A program made the translations under genes and the position numbers. Shown here piece after piece: positions 1 to 8,417 of a stretch of 64,000 bases of DNA. Source of the stretch: Deltaproteobacteria bacterium UBA6601 (GTDB lineage: Bacteria > Myxococcota_A > UBA796 > UBA9615); contig DJIF01000015.1 of NCBI GenBank assembly GCA_002433485.1, forward strand, positions 20,931 to 84,930, written 5' to 3'. The notes under the pieces were generated by a model. It made no database searches, had not been told where the DNA came from, and saw only the letters and a list, made by a program, of their open reading frames with translations. Positions within the stretch are counted from its first letter, which is position 1. Every line of letters starts with the position of its first letter.

Positions 1-6
1 GGATGT

Positions 7-17
7 GGGGGGGGGGG
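7..17. repeat. Homopolymer run of 11 G
   Basis: Eleven consecutive G lie almost at the window edge. The 250 bases before the first gene hold no convincing coding frame. The run may be an assembly-end artefact or a true slippery tract; the sequence alone cannot tell. Confidence 0.6.
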
Positions 18-226
18 TCGCATCCGACAACTTGGACCGACGCCCAGGCCATAAGCAAACTATAAAAAGAGCGTTCACTGCGGAGCCAGCTCCGCCCTCT
101 TATATCTCTCCTAAATAGCTCTTTCCGATTAAGAGACTAGCGGCCCAAGGCCCACTGTCAACAAGGCCACCAGAAAATAAACCAATCGGTTCAAGGGCTG
201 GCTGATCCTGCCGCCGTCACCAGCCA

Positions 227-245
227 GCACCTGCTCAACAGGTGC
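227..245 (-). terminator. Weak hairpin after the first gene
   Basis: GCACCTG and CAGGTGC form a perfect 7-bp inverted repeat around a 5-base loop, just beyond the stop codon of the minus-strand lipoprotein gene. No T-run follows on the minus strand, so this is a weak or factor-assisted terminator at best. Confidence 0.3.
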
Positions 246-253
246 GCAAGGGC

Positions 254-1384
254 TCAGCCGCCAGTGGTCTCGCTGTCGGTCGACTCAACATCCAGGTTGC
301 GATCAGGCTCAGTAATCTGCTCCCGATCCAGTCGCAACTCAACGTTAAACTCACCGGAGACCTCCACCTTGCCGTCTCGCGCTGAGAAGCGGTCCGAGGT
401 AAAACGCAGCTTGTAACGACCACGGGCTCGCGGGCTGCCTTCCTCATCAGGCAGCACCAGCTCCTCAAGCTCGACCGTCCCAAGCAGCGTGTCTTCCGCC
501 TCATTACTGCGCTCCACATCACACGGATCGCCGTCGATCGTACAGGGACCGTCCTCGTCGTCAGCACCATAGCGGTCCGCACTGAACTGCTCGATCCCCA
601 ACTGCAACCGCGAATACACCTCAATATCGCACTGCGCGAGAGGCGGCGTCTCTTCGCCGTAGATATAGACCCCTGACCCCTCCTCAGTCTCTTCGGGTTC
701 ATTAGCGTTGTAGTTCACCCGCAGCGTGCGCGGCAGACTCCAATCCGACGACTGGAAGGTCACAGGATAGTCCTGGCAGCGAGTCGAGCGGATATCATCT
801 TCGCCGGGCAGGTTGATGGTGATCACCAGGCGGAGATCCTCATCAAGAGGCTCATAAGAAGCCGAATTGTCGAGCAGTTCTTGACGCACGCAGCGCCCCA
901 CGCCAGTTCGGTCGGCAGCGGCCTGATCCGCGGCACACCCGTCGCCCGCCAGCCCATACAGACGATCTTCATCGTCCATGTAGGCCCAATCGGAAAAAGC
1001 ATCAGTAGCTAGCTCGCGGTATGCGTCGCCGACGTCCAGGTGGGAGGTGATCTGGAGATCACCCTTCTGGGTGATCATGCCCCTCGCTCGCTGACTCTTA
1101 TAGGGCAGATAGAGATCGAGACTATCGCTCCGTTCGAGACTGGCAAGATCGCAGTCATCACCACCGTCGCTGCACATCAGGACCCGATCCTCAAAGAGTT
1201 CTCCCCACCGATCCGAGCGCTCACCGGGATAGAGAAGCTCCTCGTACTGATCGTAGTTGGTAGCCGTAACCTTGAAGAACAACTGCCCATCAACCTCTCC
1301 CCAGAAGCAGCCACTACAAGCGAGCAGGACCAGAGCAGAGAGCGGCAGCACCAGGGATTGAAGCAAGCGGTTGACCAGCAACAA
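254..1384 (-). CDS. Predicted lipoprotein of unknown function
   Basis: A 376-residue protein with a classic lipoprotein signal: hydrophobic stretch LVLPLSALVLL followed by lipobox LACSGC near residue 22-26, so it is expected to be lipidated at Cys and exported. The mature part is acidic (runs such as DEDG and EDDE) and Thr/Glu-rich toward the C-terminus (DVESTDSETTGG). I recognise no catalytic motif or named domain. The start is TTG: GGAGG lies 5 bases upstream, and the signal peptide begins right there, so the TTG call is well supported. It sits alone on the minus strand, divergent from the small gene at 1513. It fits the general abundance of lipoproteins in this window, but no function can be assigned. 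Confidence 0.75.
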   Translation of the reverse strand: MLLVNRLLQSLVLPLSALVLLACSGCFWGEVDGQLFFKVTATNYDQYEELLYPGERSDRWGELFEDRVLMCSDGGDDCDLASLERSDSLDLYLPYKSQRARGMITQKGDLQITSHLDVGDAYRELATDAFSDWAYMDDEDRLYGLAGDGCAADQAAADRTGVGRCVRQELLDNSASYEPLDEDLRLVITINLPGEDDIRSTRCQDYPVTFQSSDWSLPRTLRVNYNANEPEETEEGSGVYIYGEETPPLAQCDIEVYSRLQLGIEQFSADRYGADDEDGPCTIDGDPCDVERSNEAEDTLLGTVELEELVLPDEEGSPRARGRYKLRFTSDRFSARDGKVEVSGEFNVELRLDREQITEPDRNLDVESTDSETTGG

Positions 1385-1512
1385 GGGAGCCTCCAGTTCG
1401 CGGGGAACAGCCGTTGACAGCGAAATCTACCCCGGTCGAGGCTTTTTCGCACAAGTTCTCGTCAAGAAGACCGATAGCGTAGGAAACGTTTCAACTCGCT
1501 TGCGGAGGGCGA

Positions 1513-1713
1513 ATGATGGAACCCTGGGTTATTGAGCGGCTCGAACGCGAGCGGCGAAAGCGTTATGAGCGAAATACACAAAGCCAAGCAGATGGCCAGC
1601 GCCTCAACCTTGGACTGGCCGAACAGCTGTGGATGAAGCCGGAGCTGATGGGCTCGGCCAACGAGAAGCCGGCTGGGACCGCGGTTCGTGGGGTCTGGAT
1701 AACGGAACTGTAA
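1513..1713 (+). CDS. Small highly charged hypothetical protein
   Basis: A 66-residue protein starting with two adjacent ATG codons. GGAGGG lies 6 bases before the second ATG, which supports a real translation start. The N-terminus reads PWVIERLERERRKRYER, an amphipathic, Arg/Glu-rich helix, and the C-terminus ends RGVWITEL. This layout (short hydrophobic start, ERRRR helix, middle rich in polar and Pro residues, final RGVxIxxL) resembles a family of small uncharacterised proteins I recall from myxobacteria and planctomycetes. The opposite strand has a longer open frame, but without comparable start signals. Function unknown. Confidence 0.5.
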   Translation: MMEPWVIERLERERRKRYERNTQSQADGQRLNLGLAEQLWMKPELMGSANEKPAGTAVRGVWITEL

Positions 1714-1756
1714 GCGCTGGGACCGGGCCCAGCGCTGGCTCAAGTCAGGGGCCTGG

Positions 1757-2266
1757 TCAGACTGCCTCCAGGTGCGAGACGGCCTCGTTCTCAGCGGCAA
1801 TCAACTTGAGCGGCTCCCCCTGTCCATCGCGGCCCGCCTCGAGTTCTGCGAGCAGTCCGCGGGCGGTCAGCTCACCACGAGCTCGAGCGGCTTCCCGGGC
1901 CGCAGCGGTCGCCAGAGACTCCTCGCCCCGACTGTGGTGGATCACCGCCATGTTGCGCAGCGCAGCATAGAGACCCCCGAGGTCCTGCGCCCGATTGTAG
2001 AGAAATAGCCCGCGGATGCAGTGAAAGACCGCTCCATCAGTATCACCCCGCTCATAGTGGATGACGGCAAGATTATGGTTGGCCGCTGCAGCCTCGGGGG
2101 CGCCCGCTGCTTCCAGGGACTCAAGGCTGCCTGCCAGGAGTTCTTCAGCGCGTTCCCAATCGTCACTGAAGCCCGCGTCGATAGCCCGCCGATACTGCTC
2201 AAGAGCTTGCTTAGGCGGCGGCCTCTCTTTCCGAGCGAGATCGCGCCACATCCTCAGCGCATCCAT
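1757..2266 (-). CDS. TPR-like helical repeat protein
   Basis: A 169-residue soluble protein made of paired helices with TPR spacing: 'QALEQYRRAIDAGFSDDWER', 'AAAANHNLAVIHYERGDTDG', 'GLYAALRNMAVIHHSRGEES'. It is probably a small scaffold or adaptor. I chose the ATG at 2266 because GGAGG lies 5 bases upstream; a longer in-frame start at 2332 would add a hydrophobic 22-residue leader without a ribosome-binding site. It lies 109 bases downstream of the TPR-glycosyltransferase gene on the same strand and may share its transcript. No catalytic residues are visible. Confidence 0.65.
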   Translation of the reverse strand: MDALRMWRDLARKERPPPKQALEQYRRAIDAGFSDDWERAEELLAGSLESLEAAGAPEAAAANHNLAVIHYERGDTDGAVFHCIRGLFLYNRAQDLGGLYAALRNMAVIHHSRGEESLATAAAREAARARGELTARGLLAELEAGRDGQGEPLKLIAAENEAVSHLEAV

Positions 2267-2375
2267 TAGGGCCTCCGCGATGAAGCCGCAAAGAAGCGGC
2301 ACCACACCTTGAAGTATGGCACTTTTTACCACCCATTCAAGGTTGACCTGAAGGCTTACTGGGAATCACCAGCGC

Positions 2376-4436
2376 TCAACGCTGCCGGCACCATTGCCGC
2401 CACCGCTCCCGGAGCCTGCTCTCCAGCTCAGCAGCATAGGCTTGACCATCACAGAGGACCGACTGAGCCATGCGCGGTCGAAGAGTCCCACGTAGCTCGG
2501 CAAGAGCGTCGAGATTGGCAACTGTATCAACAGCAAGTTCCAGATAGCTGCTTGAATCGTCCACAACAAAGCGCTGCAGACCGAGGTTTCGCAGATGACT
2601 GGTCGAGTGACGAGAAGCAAAGCTGCGGCCCGTCATGGTTACCACCGGAACCCCCATCCACAAGGCCTCAAGGGTTGTCAGGCCACCCGAATAGGGAAAC
2701 GGATCGAGAGCCAGATCAACCCTCTGATAGCTGGCTAACAAATCCGCATGACGGGCTCCACCCTCTAAGATCAGACGTTCTGCCTGGACGCCCCGCTTTC
2801 CAAACATTTCGACCAATCTCGATCGAGTCGCTGGATCGCCGAGAGCATGGGTCTTGAGCAGCAACCGAGAAGGCTGCACTCGCAGCAAGAGCTCCGACCA
2901 GAGTTCGACCACCTGCACCCCGAGCTTGGCCAGGTTGTTGAAATTGCCAAAAGTCACCAGGCCGGTGGCTTGAGCGGGCAGCGGCCCGGGCTCGGGAGCA
3001 TAGTCCGGAGGTGCGTAGCAGATGTAGTCGTGCTCCATGCGGAGCGCAGTCTCCGCATAAAAGCCCTCGTCTTCCGGGGGCAGGTGGTGGCTGTCACAAA
3101 GCAAATAGTCCATCTCGGCGAGTCCGGTGGTGTTCACATAGCCCATCCCAGTGACTTGAACAGGGGCACTTCGCGGCGAGAAGACATCCAGCCGATTGCC
3201 CGCCGTGTGGCCAGCCAGATCAAAGAGAATGTCGATCCGATCCTCGCGAATCAGAGCCCGAGTCTCCGCCACATCCAGAGCCCGACAGTCACGCCAGCAG
3301 ACGGGCAAGCGACGCAGTTCCTCGGTGAAGTCATCTTCTCGCGGCGCATGGGCGTAGACAAAGACCTCAAAGCGTTGCTGATCATGATGTTCCCAGAGAC
3401 GGCGAACAAAGAACCCAACCGGATGACGGCGAAAGTCCGGCGAGAGGTAACCAAGCCGGAGCTTGCGCTCAGGATCGGCCTGTTGCGTGAAAACAGCGTT
3501 CTCTCCAGCAGCGTCCCGCTGGCCGGCCCAGCCAAGGTGCTGGGCCTGTAGCTCCGACGGGCTCACTGAAGCCAAATAGTGAAGATTCAGCAGCCGGTTA
3601 CTCTGGGCCTGCCGATGCGCGGGCTCCAGCTCCACGGCAGCTGTCAGGGCCTCAAAAGCCTCGTTGACCCGTCCCTGCTGATTGAAGAGCGCGCCCAGGG
3701 CGTTGTGGACCTGTGCCGGCTCAGGGTGTTGGAGTAGCGCCCGCTGGAGGCAGATCTCAGCATCGACAGAACGATGTACTCGCAGCAGCGCCAGGCCCAT
3801 TTGGAGACAGAGTTCGGGGTCCTCTGCTCGCAGTCCACCAGCCTGCTGAAAATGCTCGAGGGCCTCTGCCCAGCGACCAAGCAGATTCAGCGACAAGCCC
3901 ATATTGCGATGGACTTCAGGGCGCCCCGGTTCCAGCTTAAGAGCCCGCTCGAAGTGCTGCAGAGCCGCCTTTGGACGACCCTGATCATTCTCGAGGCAAC
4001 CAAGATTGCTGTGGATAGCAACATCCTCAGGAGCCAGCGCCAGGGCCAATTCGAGCGCCTCTCGCGACTCCTTCACCAAGGACAGGCGACGATAGACTGC
4101 GCCCAGGGTATTGAGCGCACCAGAATAGTCGGACTGGAGAGCACAGGCACGCTCCAGATGTCGGCGGGCAGCCTGAAGCTCCCCAAGCGCAAGATAAGCT
4201 TGCCCGAGATTATTGTGAGTTCGAGCATCATCTGGCTCCTGAAGCAGGCTCTGCTCGAAGAAGCTCAAGGCAGTGCGAGGATCTCCAGCGCTTAGGGTGA
4301 CAATGCCGCAAAGGTGCAGGGCCTGGGCATCGCCAGGCCGCTCAGCCAGGGCCAATTCGCACTGCTGAGCCGCCACATCGAGAGCCCCCCGCCGAAGTGC
4401 CTGCAAGGCTAGCGAAACGTGATCAGAAGCTCCCAT
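2376..4436 (-). CDS. TPR protein with GT41 (SPINDLY/OGT-like) glycosyltransferase domain
   Basis: A 686-residue two-part protein. Roughly the first 290 residues are about eight tandem TPRs (for example DARTHNNLGQAYLALGELQA). The rest is a glycosyltransferase family 41 catalytic region of the O-GlcNAc-transferase type: LRLGYLSPDFRRHPVGFF with the conserved His, DILFDLAGHTAGNRLDVF, APVQVTGMGYVNTTG, TFGNFNNLAKL, LLLKTHALG and DLALDPFPYSGGLTTLEALW, followed by GVPVVTMTGRSFASR. In this family TPRs capture the acceptor and the C-terminal domain transfers a sugar from a UDP donor to Ser/Thr or another acceptor. Start ATG 4436 has AGGTGG 6 bases upstream; a longer frame to 4478 lacks that. The acceptor is unknown. 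Genes on either side are a TPR protein and a divergent outer-membrane protein. Confidence 0.88.
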   Translation of the reverse strand: MGASDHVSLALQALRRGALDVAAQQCELALAERPGDAQALHLCGIVTLSAGDPRTALSFFEQSLLQEPDDARTHNNLGQAYLALGELQAARRHLERACALQSDYSGALNTLGAVYRRLSLVKESREALELALALAPEDVAIHSNLGCLENDQGRPKAALQHFERALKLEPGRPEVHRNMGLSLNLLGRWAEALEHFQQAGGLRAEDPELCLQMGLALLRVHRSVDAEICLQRALLQHPEPAQVHNALGALFNQQGRVNEAFEALTAAVELEPAHRQAQSNRLLNLHYLASVSPSELQAQHLGWAGQRDAAGENAVFTQQADPERKLRLGYLSPDFRRHPVGFFVRRLWEHHDQQRFEVFVYAHAPREDDFTEELRRLPVCWRDCRALDVAETRALIREDRIDILFDLAGHTAGNRLDVFSPRSAPVQVTGMGYVNTTGLAEMDYLLCDSHHLPPEDEGFYAETALRMEHDYICYAPPDYAPEPGPLPAQATGLVTFGNFNNLAKLGVQVVELWSELLLRVQPSRLLLKTHALGDPATRSRLVEMFGKRGVQAERLILEGGARHADLLASYQRVDLALDPFPYSGGLTTLEALWMGVPVVTMTGRSFASRHSTSHLRNLGLQRFVVDDSSSYLELAVDTVANLDALAELRGTLRPRMAQSVLCDGQAYAAELESRLRERWRQWCRQR

Positions 4437-4569
4437 AGAAAGCCACCTCTTATGCTGCTTTCGAGCATCGTATTGCATTCCATCCAGCTTGTCTCAAACA
4501 GTCACCCTACAAAGCATCGATAGAGCACGGCCCTCGACAGGAGGACATATCGGACGCAGAATCCTGACT

Positions 4570-5523
4570 GTGAGTTCCTCTTTCCGACCAAACCTGTGGG
4601 TCAGCATGCTCTGCGCAGCGGCCTGCCTGCTCTTCAGCCAACAGGCGCAAGCAGAGGACGACTTCTTCGAGCCTACTGGCCTCGGCATGGGTGGCGCAGT
4701 ACGCATCCTGGGCGTCGATTCCTCGGCGATCCGCCTTAATCCAGCGGCAATGGTCGGCGAACCCACCTACCTCTCGAGCCTCAGCTACAGCTACTACCCC
4801 AGAGAACGGGGGCACATCTTCAGCAGCGGCGCCTACGACTCCCGCACCAGCAATTTCGCCCTTGGTACCAACTACTCGGTACGCAACTTTGAGCCCCCCT
4901 TCGACCCGCAGGCAGACACACTCTGGTACCCGGTCTCGGAGGATGCCTCGCTACGCGATAAGCGGACCTTCCACCGCTGGGAGCTGGCGGCTGCTTACGC
5001 CTTTCTGGGCCGCCGCATCAATGTCGGGCTGAGCGGGCGAGTACTGCGCCGCGAGTACGAACTCCGGGAGGACACCATGAAGTTCACTATGGACTCAGGG
5101 GTGGTCTTCTACCCGCTGCCTTTCCTGGGGCTGGGCGTATCGAGCCAAAATATGATTCCTACTGGAGACACCCTATACCCGACTCGACTGTCGACCGGCC
5201 TGGGACTTAGGCTGCCGCCGGTACTGAAGGTGGCCATCGATGTGGTCTTCGATCTCACCAGCGCCAGCAAACCGCTCACCGACATCCATGCTGGCGCCGA
5301 GCTTCGCATCATGGGGCTGGTATCGATCCGGGGGGGCTACTACAGCGAAGGTCGGTTCACCCAGAACTACGTTACCTGGGGCGTAGGGCTTGACTCGGAG
5401 CGAGTCCGCATCTCCTTCGCCATGAGGATTGAAGCGGGAAATCTTGACCGCAACCTGCGGGACGACATCACCGCAGACGGCAATCGCATTCTCAACAGCG
5501 TCGGCATCGACATGAAGTTCTGA
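4570..5523 (+). CDS. Predicted outer-membrane beta-barrel protein (PorV/FadL-like)
   Basis: About 317 residues. A signal peptide (LWVSMLCAAACLLFSQQAQA, cut before EDDFFEP) is followed by GLGMGGAVRILGVDSSAIRLN and PAAM, the typical opening of FadL/PorV-type barrels, then alternating aromatic and polar beta-strands ending in a C-terminal Phe (VGIDMKF), the usual barrel-insertion signal. It is expected in the outer membrane; its substrate is unknown. The start is uncertain: I use GTG 4570 because it places the signal peptide at the N-terminus; TTG 4489 extends it by 27 residues, and GGAGG at 4540 matches neither start well. It is divergent from the GT41 gene, with a short shared upstream region. 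Confidence 0.75.
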   Translation: MSSSFRPNLWVSMLCAAACLLFSQQAQAEDDFFEPTGLGMGGAVRILGVDSSAIRLNPAAMVGEPTYLSSLSYSYYPRERGHIFSSGAYDSRTSNFALGTNYSVRNFEPPFDPQADTLWYPVSEDASLRDKRTFHRWELAAAYAFLGRRINVGLSGRVLRREYELREDTMKFTMDSGVVFYPLPFLGLGVSSQNMIPTGDTLYPTRLSTGLGLRLPPVLKVAIDVVFDLTSASKPLTDIHAGAELRIMGLVSIRGGYYSEGRFTQNYVTWGVGLDSERVRISFAMRIEAGNLDRNLRDDITADGNRILNSVGIDMKF

Positions 5524-5531
5524 GGCAGCCG

Positions 5532-6383
5532 GTGCAGCGGTCCCTGGCGATAGTGATCCCCGCGGCGCCCGGGTCTCCGTGGCTCAACGGAGCTGTCGAG
5601 GCGGTGCTGGCAGACGGTGCCGAAGCGATCTTTGTGGTTTCCGAGCAGCCCCCGGCAGAGCTCATCTGGGCAGGGGGTACGACGCACGGCAGCTGGGTAC
5701 CGGTCGGGGAGCAAGCCGGCTTTGGCGAGCGGGCCAATCGAGGCATCACTGCCGCCGACAATGATGGCTATCAGCGGATCCTCCTCCTCAATGATGACAC
5801 CCGCCTTCGACCGGGCTGCCTGAGCGCCCTAGACGCCTGCCTTGGGGAGGCAAAAGAGCGCATCGTCGGGGCCGTACTCGAGGACTGGTCGCAGACCAGC
5901 GTCCAGCTCTCAGGAATTGAAGTGTTCCCTGCCAGCGCCAGGATTCGGGTACAGCGCGACGACCCGGGCGCCGAACATCTGCCCCGAGCGGCGGTCAGTG
6001 CCGCAGCAATGATGTTTGACATCCCAACCTGGAGCAGACTCGGCGGCTTCTGCGAAGCATTCAGCTTCTATTTCGAGGACATCGACTTCTGCCATCGACT
6101 GCTAGAGCGCGGTGGCGAGGTGGTGATCTGCGGACCTGCACGGGTTCAACACCGAGGCGGCGGGACCCAGAGTCATAGGGCGAGCGATACGGCATGGCAC
6201 GCCACCCGCAGTCAGATCCTGTTCGCCAAACGCCTTGGCGGCGGGCTGCTGAACCGCAGTAGACGGGCGCTGTGCGCCACCGCTCTGGGGCTGGCCTGGT
6301 CCGCACGCAACCTGGGTCCTCCCGGCCTCGCCTGGAGCGCCCGAGGAGCAATCTCCGGCCTGCTATGGTCGGAGAATCGATGA
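5532..6383 (+). CDS. Glycosyltransferase family 2
   Basis: A 283-residue GT-A fold enzyme. AIVIPA opens the nucleotide-binding fold, QRILLLNDDTRLRPGCL carries the metal-binding DxD-type motif (NDDTR), and SFYFEDIDFCHRLLERGG is the ED motif that supplies the catalytic base in rhamnosyl/galactosyl-type GT2 enzymes. The C-terminal part is Ala/Arg-rich and could associate with the membrane. GTG start with GAGG 6 bases upstream, 8 bases after the barrel gene. Its stop overlaps the ATG of the next gene (ATGA), implying translational coupling with a flavoenzyme, an unexpected partner. Donor and acceptor sugars cannot be told from sequence. Confidence 0.85.
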   Translation: MQRSLAIVIPAAPGSPWLNGAVEAVLADGAEAIFVVSEQPPAELIWAGGTTHGSWVPVGEQAGFGERANRGITAADNDGYQRILLLNDDTRLRPGCLSALDACLGEAKERIVGAVLEDWSQTSVQLSGIEVFPASARIRVQRDDPGAEHLPRAAVSAAAMMFDIPTWSRLGGFCEAFSFYFEDIDFCHRLLERGGEVVICGPARVQHRGGGTQSHRASDTAWHATRSQILFAKRLGGGLLNRSRRALCATALGLAWSARNLGPPGLAWSARGAISGLLWSENR

Positions 6384-8407
6384 CCGCAGAGCAACGCCAC
6401 TTCCCAAAGCTATTCTCGCCCCTGAAAGTGGGCAGCATTACCCTACCGAACCGAGTGCTTATGGGCTCGATGCATGTCGGTCTGGAGGAAGAGCGAGGCC
6501 GTCTACAGAAGATGGCCGCTTACTTCGCCGCACGCGCCCGAGGCGGAGTCGGTCTCATCGTCACCGGAGGTGTGGCTCCCAACCGGGCCGGACAGGCCAA
6601 GCCCTTCGCTGCCAAACTGACCAACCGCTACGAACGCTGGAAACATCGCTGCGTAGCTGATGCGGTACACGCGGAAGGCGGGCGCATCGCCATGCAGATC
6701 CTGCACACCGGCCGCTACGCCTATCAGCCACTTGCAGTTGCACCCAGCGCGCTCCGCTCGCCCATCAGCCTGTTTACCCCCAGAGCCCTGAGCCCTGCCG
6801 GGGTCGAGCGAACCATTAAAGACTACGCAAGCTGCGCGGTGCTGGCCCGCGACGCCGGCTATGACGGCGTGGAGGTGATGGGCTCCGAGGGCTACCTCAT
6901 CAACCAGTTCCTGGTGACTCACACCAACAAGCGCGAGGACCGCTGGGGCGGCGAGTTCGCAAACCGCATGCGCCTTCCGGTTGAGATCGTTCGTCAGACC
7001 CGCAAGGCAGTGGGCGACGATTTCATCATCATCTATCGGCTTTCCATGCTGGATCTGGTGAAGAACGGCTCGACCTGGGCAGAGATCGTCCAGCTCGCCA
7101 AGGCGATCGAGGAGGCAGGTGCCAGCATCATCAACACCGGAATCGGCTGGCACGAAGCAAGAATCCCCACCATCGCGACCCTGGTACCCCGAGCCGCCTA
7201 TACCTGGGTGACCGCTCGCCTAAAGGGTGAGGTAAGCATTCCACTGGTCACCTCAAACCGAATCAATATGCCGGAGACTGCAGAGCAGGTACTCACGGAC
7301 GGGCACGCCGACATGATCTCCATGGCCCGCCCCCTGCTCGCTGATCCGAACTGGGTCAACAAAGCTGAACAGGGCCGCAGCGACGAGATCAACACCTGCA
7401 TCGCCTGCAATCAAGCCTGCCTGGACCTGATCTTTCAGAACAAACGAGCAACCTGCCTGGTCAATCCGCTGGCCTGTTACGAGACCGAGGTCGTGGTGGA
7501 GCCGACCAATCTCCCCCGCAATGTAGCCGTGGTCGGGGCCGGACCCGCTGGACTGGCCTGCGCAACTACCGCTGCAAGCAGGGGCCACAAGGTCACTCTA
7601 TTTGAAGCCAGCGATGACATCGGTGGTCAATTTCACCTGGCACGGCGCATTCCGGGCAAAGAAGAGTTCGCCGAGACACTCCGCTACTTCCGCCGCCAGA
7701 TCGAGCTCACCGGAGTCGAACTCCGGCTCAACACCCGAGCAGATCTGAACAAGCTAAGTGACGGCTTCGACACCGTGGTCCTCGCTACCGGGGTCACCCC
7801 TCGAAAAATCCAACTCGAAGGAATCGAACACCCCAAGGTGGTGACCTACATCGAGGTCATCCTCGGCCAGGCTGCAGTCGGCCCGCGAGTTGCCATCATC
7901 GGTGCCGGTGGAATCGGCTTCGACGTCGCTGAATTCCTGACCCACGTCGACGCCGGGAAAGATCCCATCGCAAGCTATCTGGCGGAGTGGGGTATCGATC
8001 GACAAATGACCGGACGAGGTGGCCTGAAGAAAGCCCAGCGGCCTGCTCCGGCCCGCCAGGTCACATTGTGCCAGCGAAGAGTCGGCAAGCTGGGCGCCAA
8101 CCTGGGCAAGACCACCGGCTGGATTCATCGCACCTCGCTCAAGCATCGCAAGGTCAAGATGCTGTCCAACTGCAGCTACCAGCGAATCGACGACCAGGGC
8201 CTGCACCTTCGGGTTGGGGAGAAGGAACAACTTCTGGAGGTCGATAACATTGTCATCTGCGCAGGACAGGAGCCGCTGCGGGAGCTGCTTGAACCCCTGA
8301 TGGAAGCCGGCATCTCGACTCACCTCATCGGCGGTGCTGACGAGGCAGGCGAGCTCGACGCCAGACGTGCCATAGATCAGGGGACACGCCTGGCAACCCG
8401 CCTCTAG
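6380..8407 (+). CDS. fadH: 2,4-dienoyl-CoA reductase / old yellow enzyme family flavoprotein
   Basis: 675 residues, close to the roughly 670 of E. coli FadH. The N-terminal half is an FMN TIM barrel (KLFSPLKVGSITLPNRVLMG; HAEGGRIAMQILHTGRYA; DGVEVMGSEGYLINQFL). A [4Fe-4S] cluster is supplied by Cys340, 343, 347 and 359 in the CX2CX3CX11C pattern. The C-terminal half binds FAD and NAD(P)H (VAVVGAGPAGLACATTAASR; GPRVAIIGAGGIGFDVAEFL). The family reduces 2,4-dienoyl-CoA during oxidation of unsaturated fatty acids; close relatives act on other enones or trimethylamine, so the substrate is not certain. I use ATG 6380, which overlaps the preceding stop; the frame is open further upstream but there it lies inside the glycosyltransferase gene. 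The acyl-CoA enzymes elsewhere in the window fit a fatty-acid role. Confidence 0.88.
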   Translation: MTAEQRHFPKLFSPLKVGSITLPNRVLMGSMHVGLEEERGRLQKMAAYFAARARGGVGLIVTGGVAPNRAGQAKPFAAKLTNRYERWKHRCVADAVHAEGGRIAMQILHTGRYAYQPLAVAPSALRSPISLFTPRALSPAGVERTIKDYASCAVLARDAGYDGVEVMGSEGYLINQFLVTHTNKREDRWGGEFANRMRLPVEIVRQTRKAVGDDFIIIYRLSMLDLVKNGSTWAEIVQLAKAIEEAGASIINTGIGWHEARIPTIATLVPRAAYTWVTARLKGEVSIPLVTSNRINMPETAEQVLTDGHADMISMARPLLADPNWVNKAEQGRSDEINTCIACNQACLDLIFQNKRATCLVNPLACYETEVVVEPTNLPRNVAVVGAGPAGLACATTAASRGHKVTLFEASDDIGGQFHLARRIPGKEEFAETLRYFRRQIELTGVELRLNTRADLNKLSDGFDTVVLATGVTPRKIQLEGIEHPKVVTYIEVILGQAAVGPRVAIIGAGGIGFDVAEFLTHVDAGKDPIASYLAEWGIDRQMTGRGGLKKAQRPAPARQVTLCQRRVGKLGANLGKTTGWIHRTSLKHRKVKMLSNCSYQRIDDQGLHLRVGEKEQLLEVDNIVICAGQEPLRELLEPLMEAGISTHLIGGADEAGELDARRAIDQGTRLATRL

Positions 8408-8417
8408 GACTCAAGGC

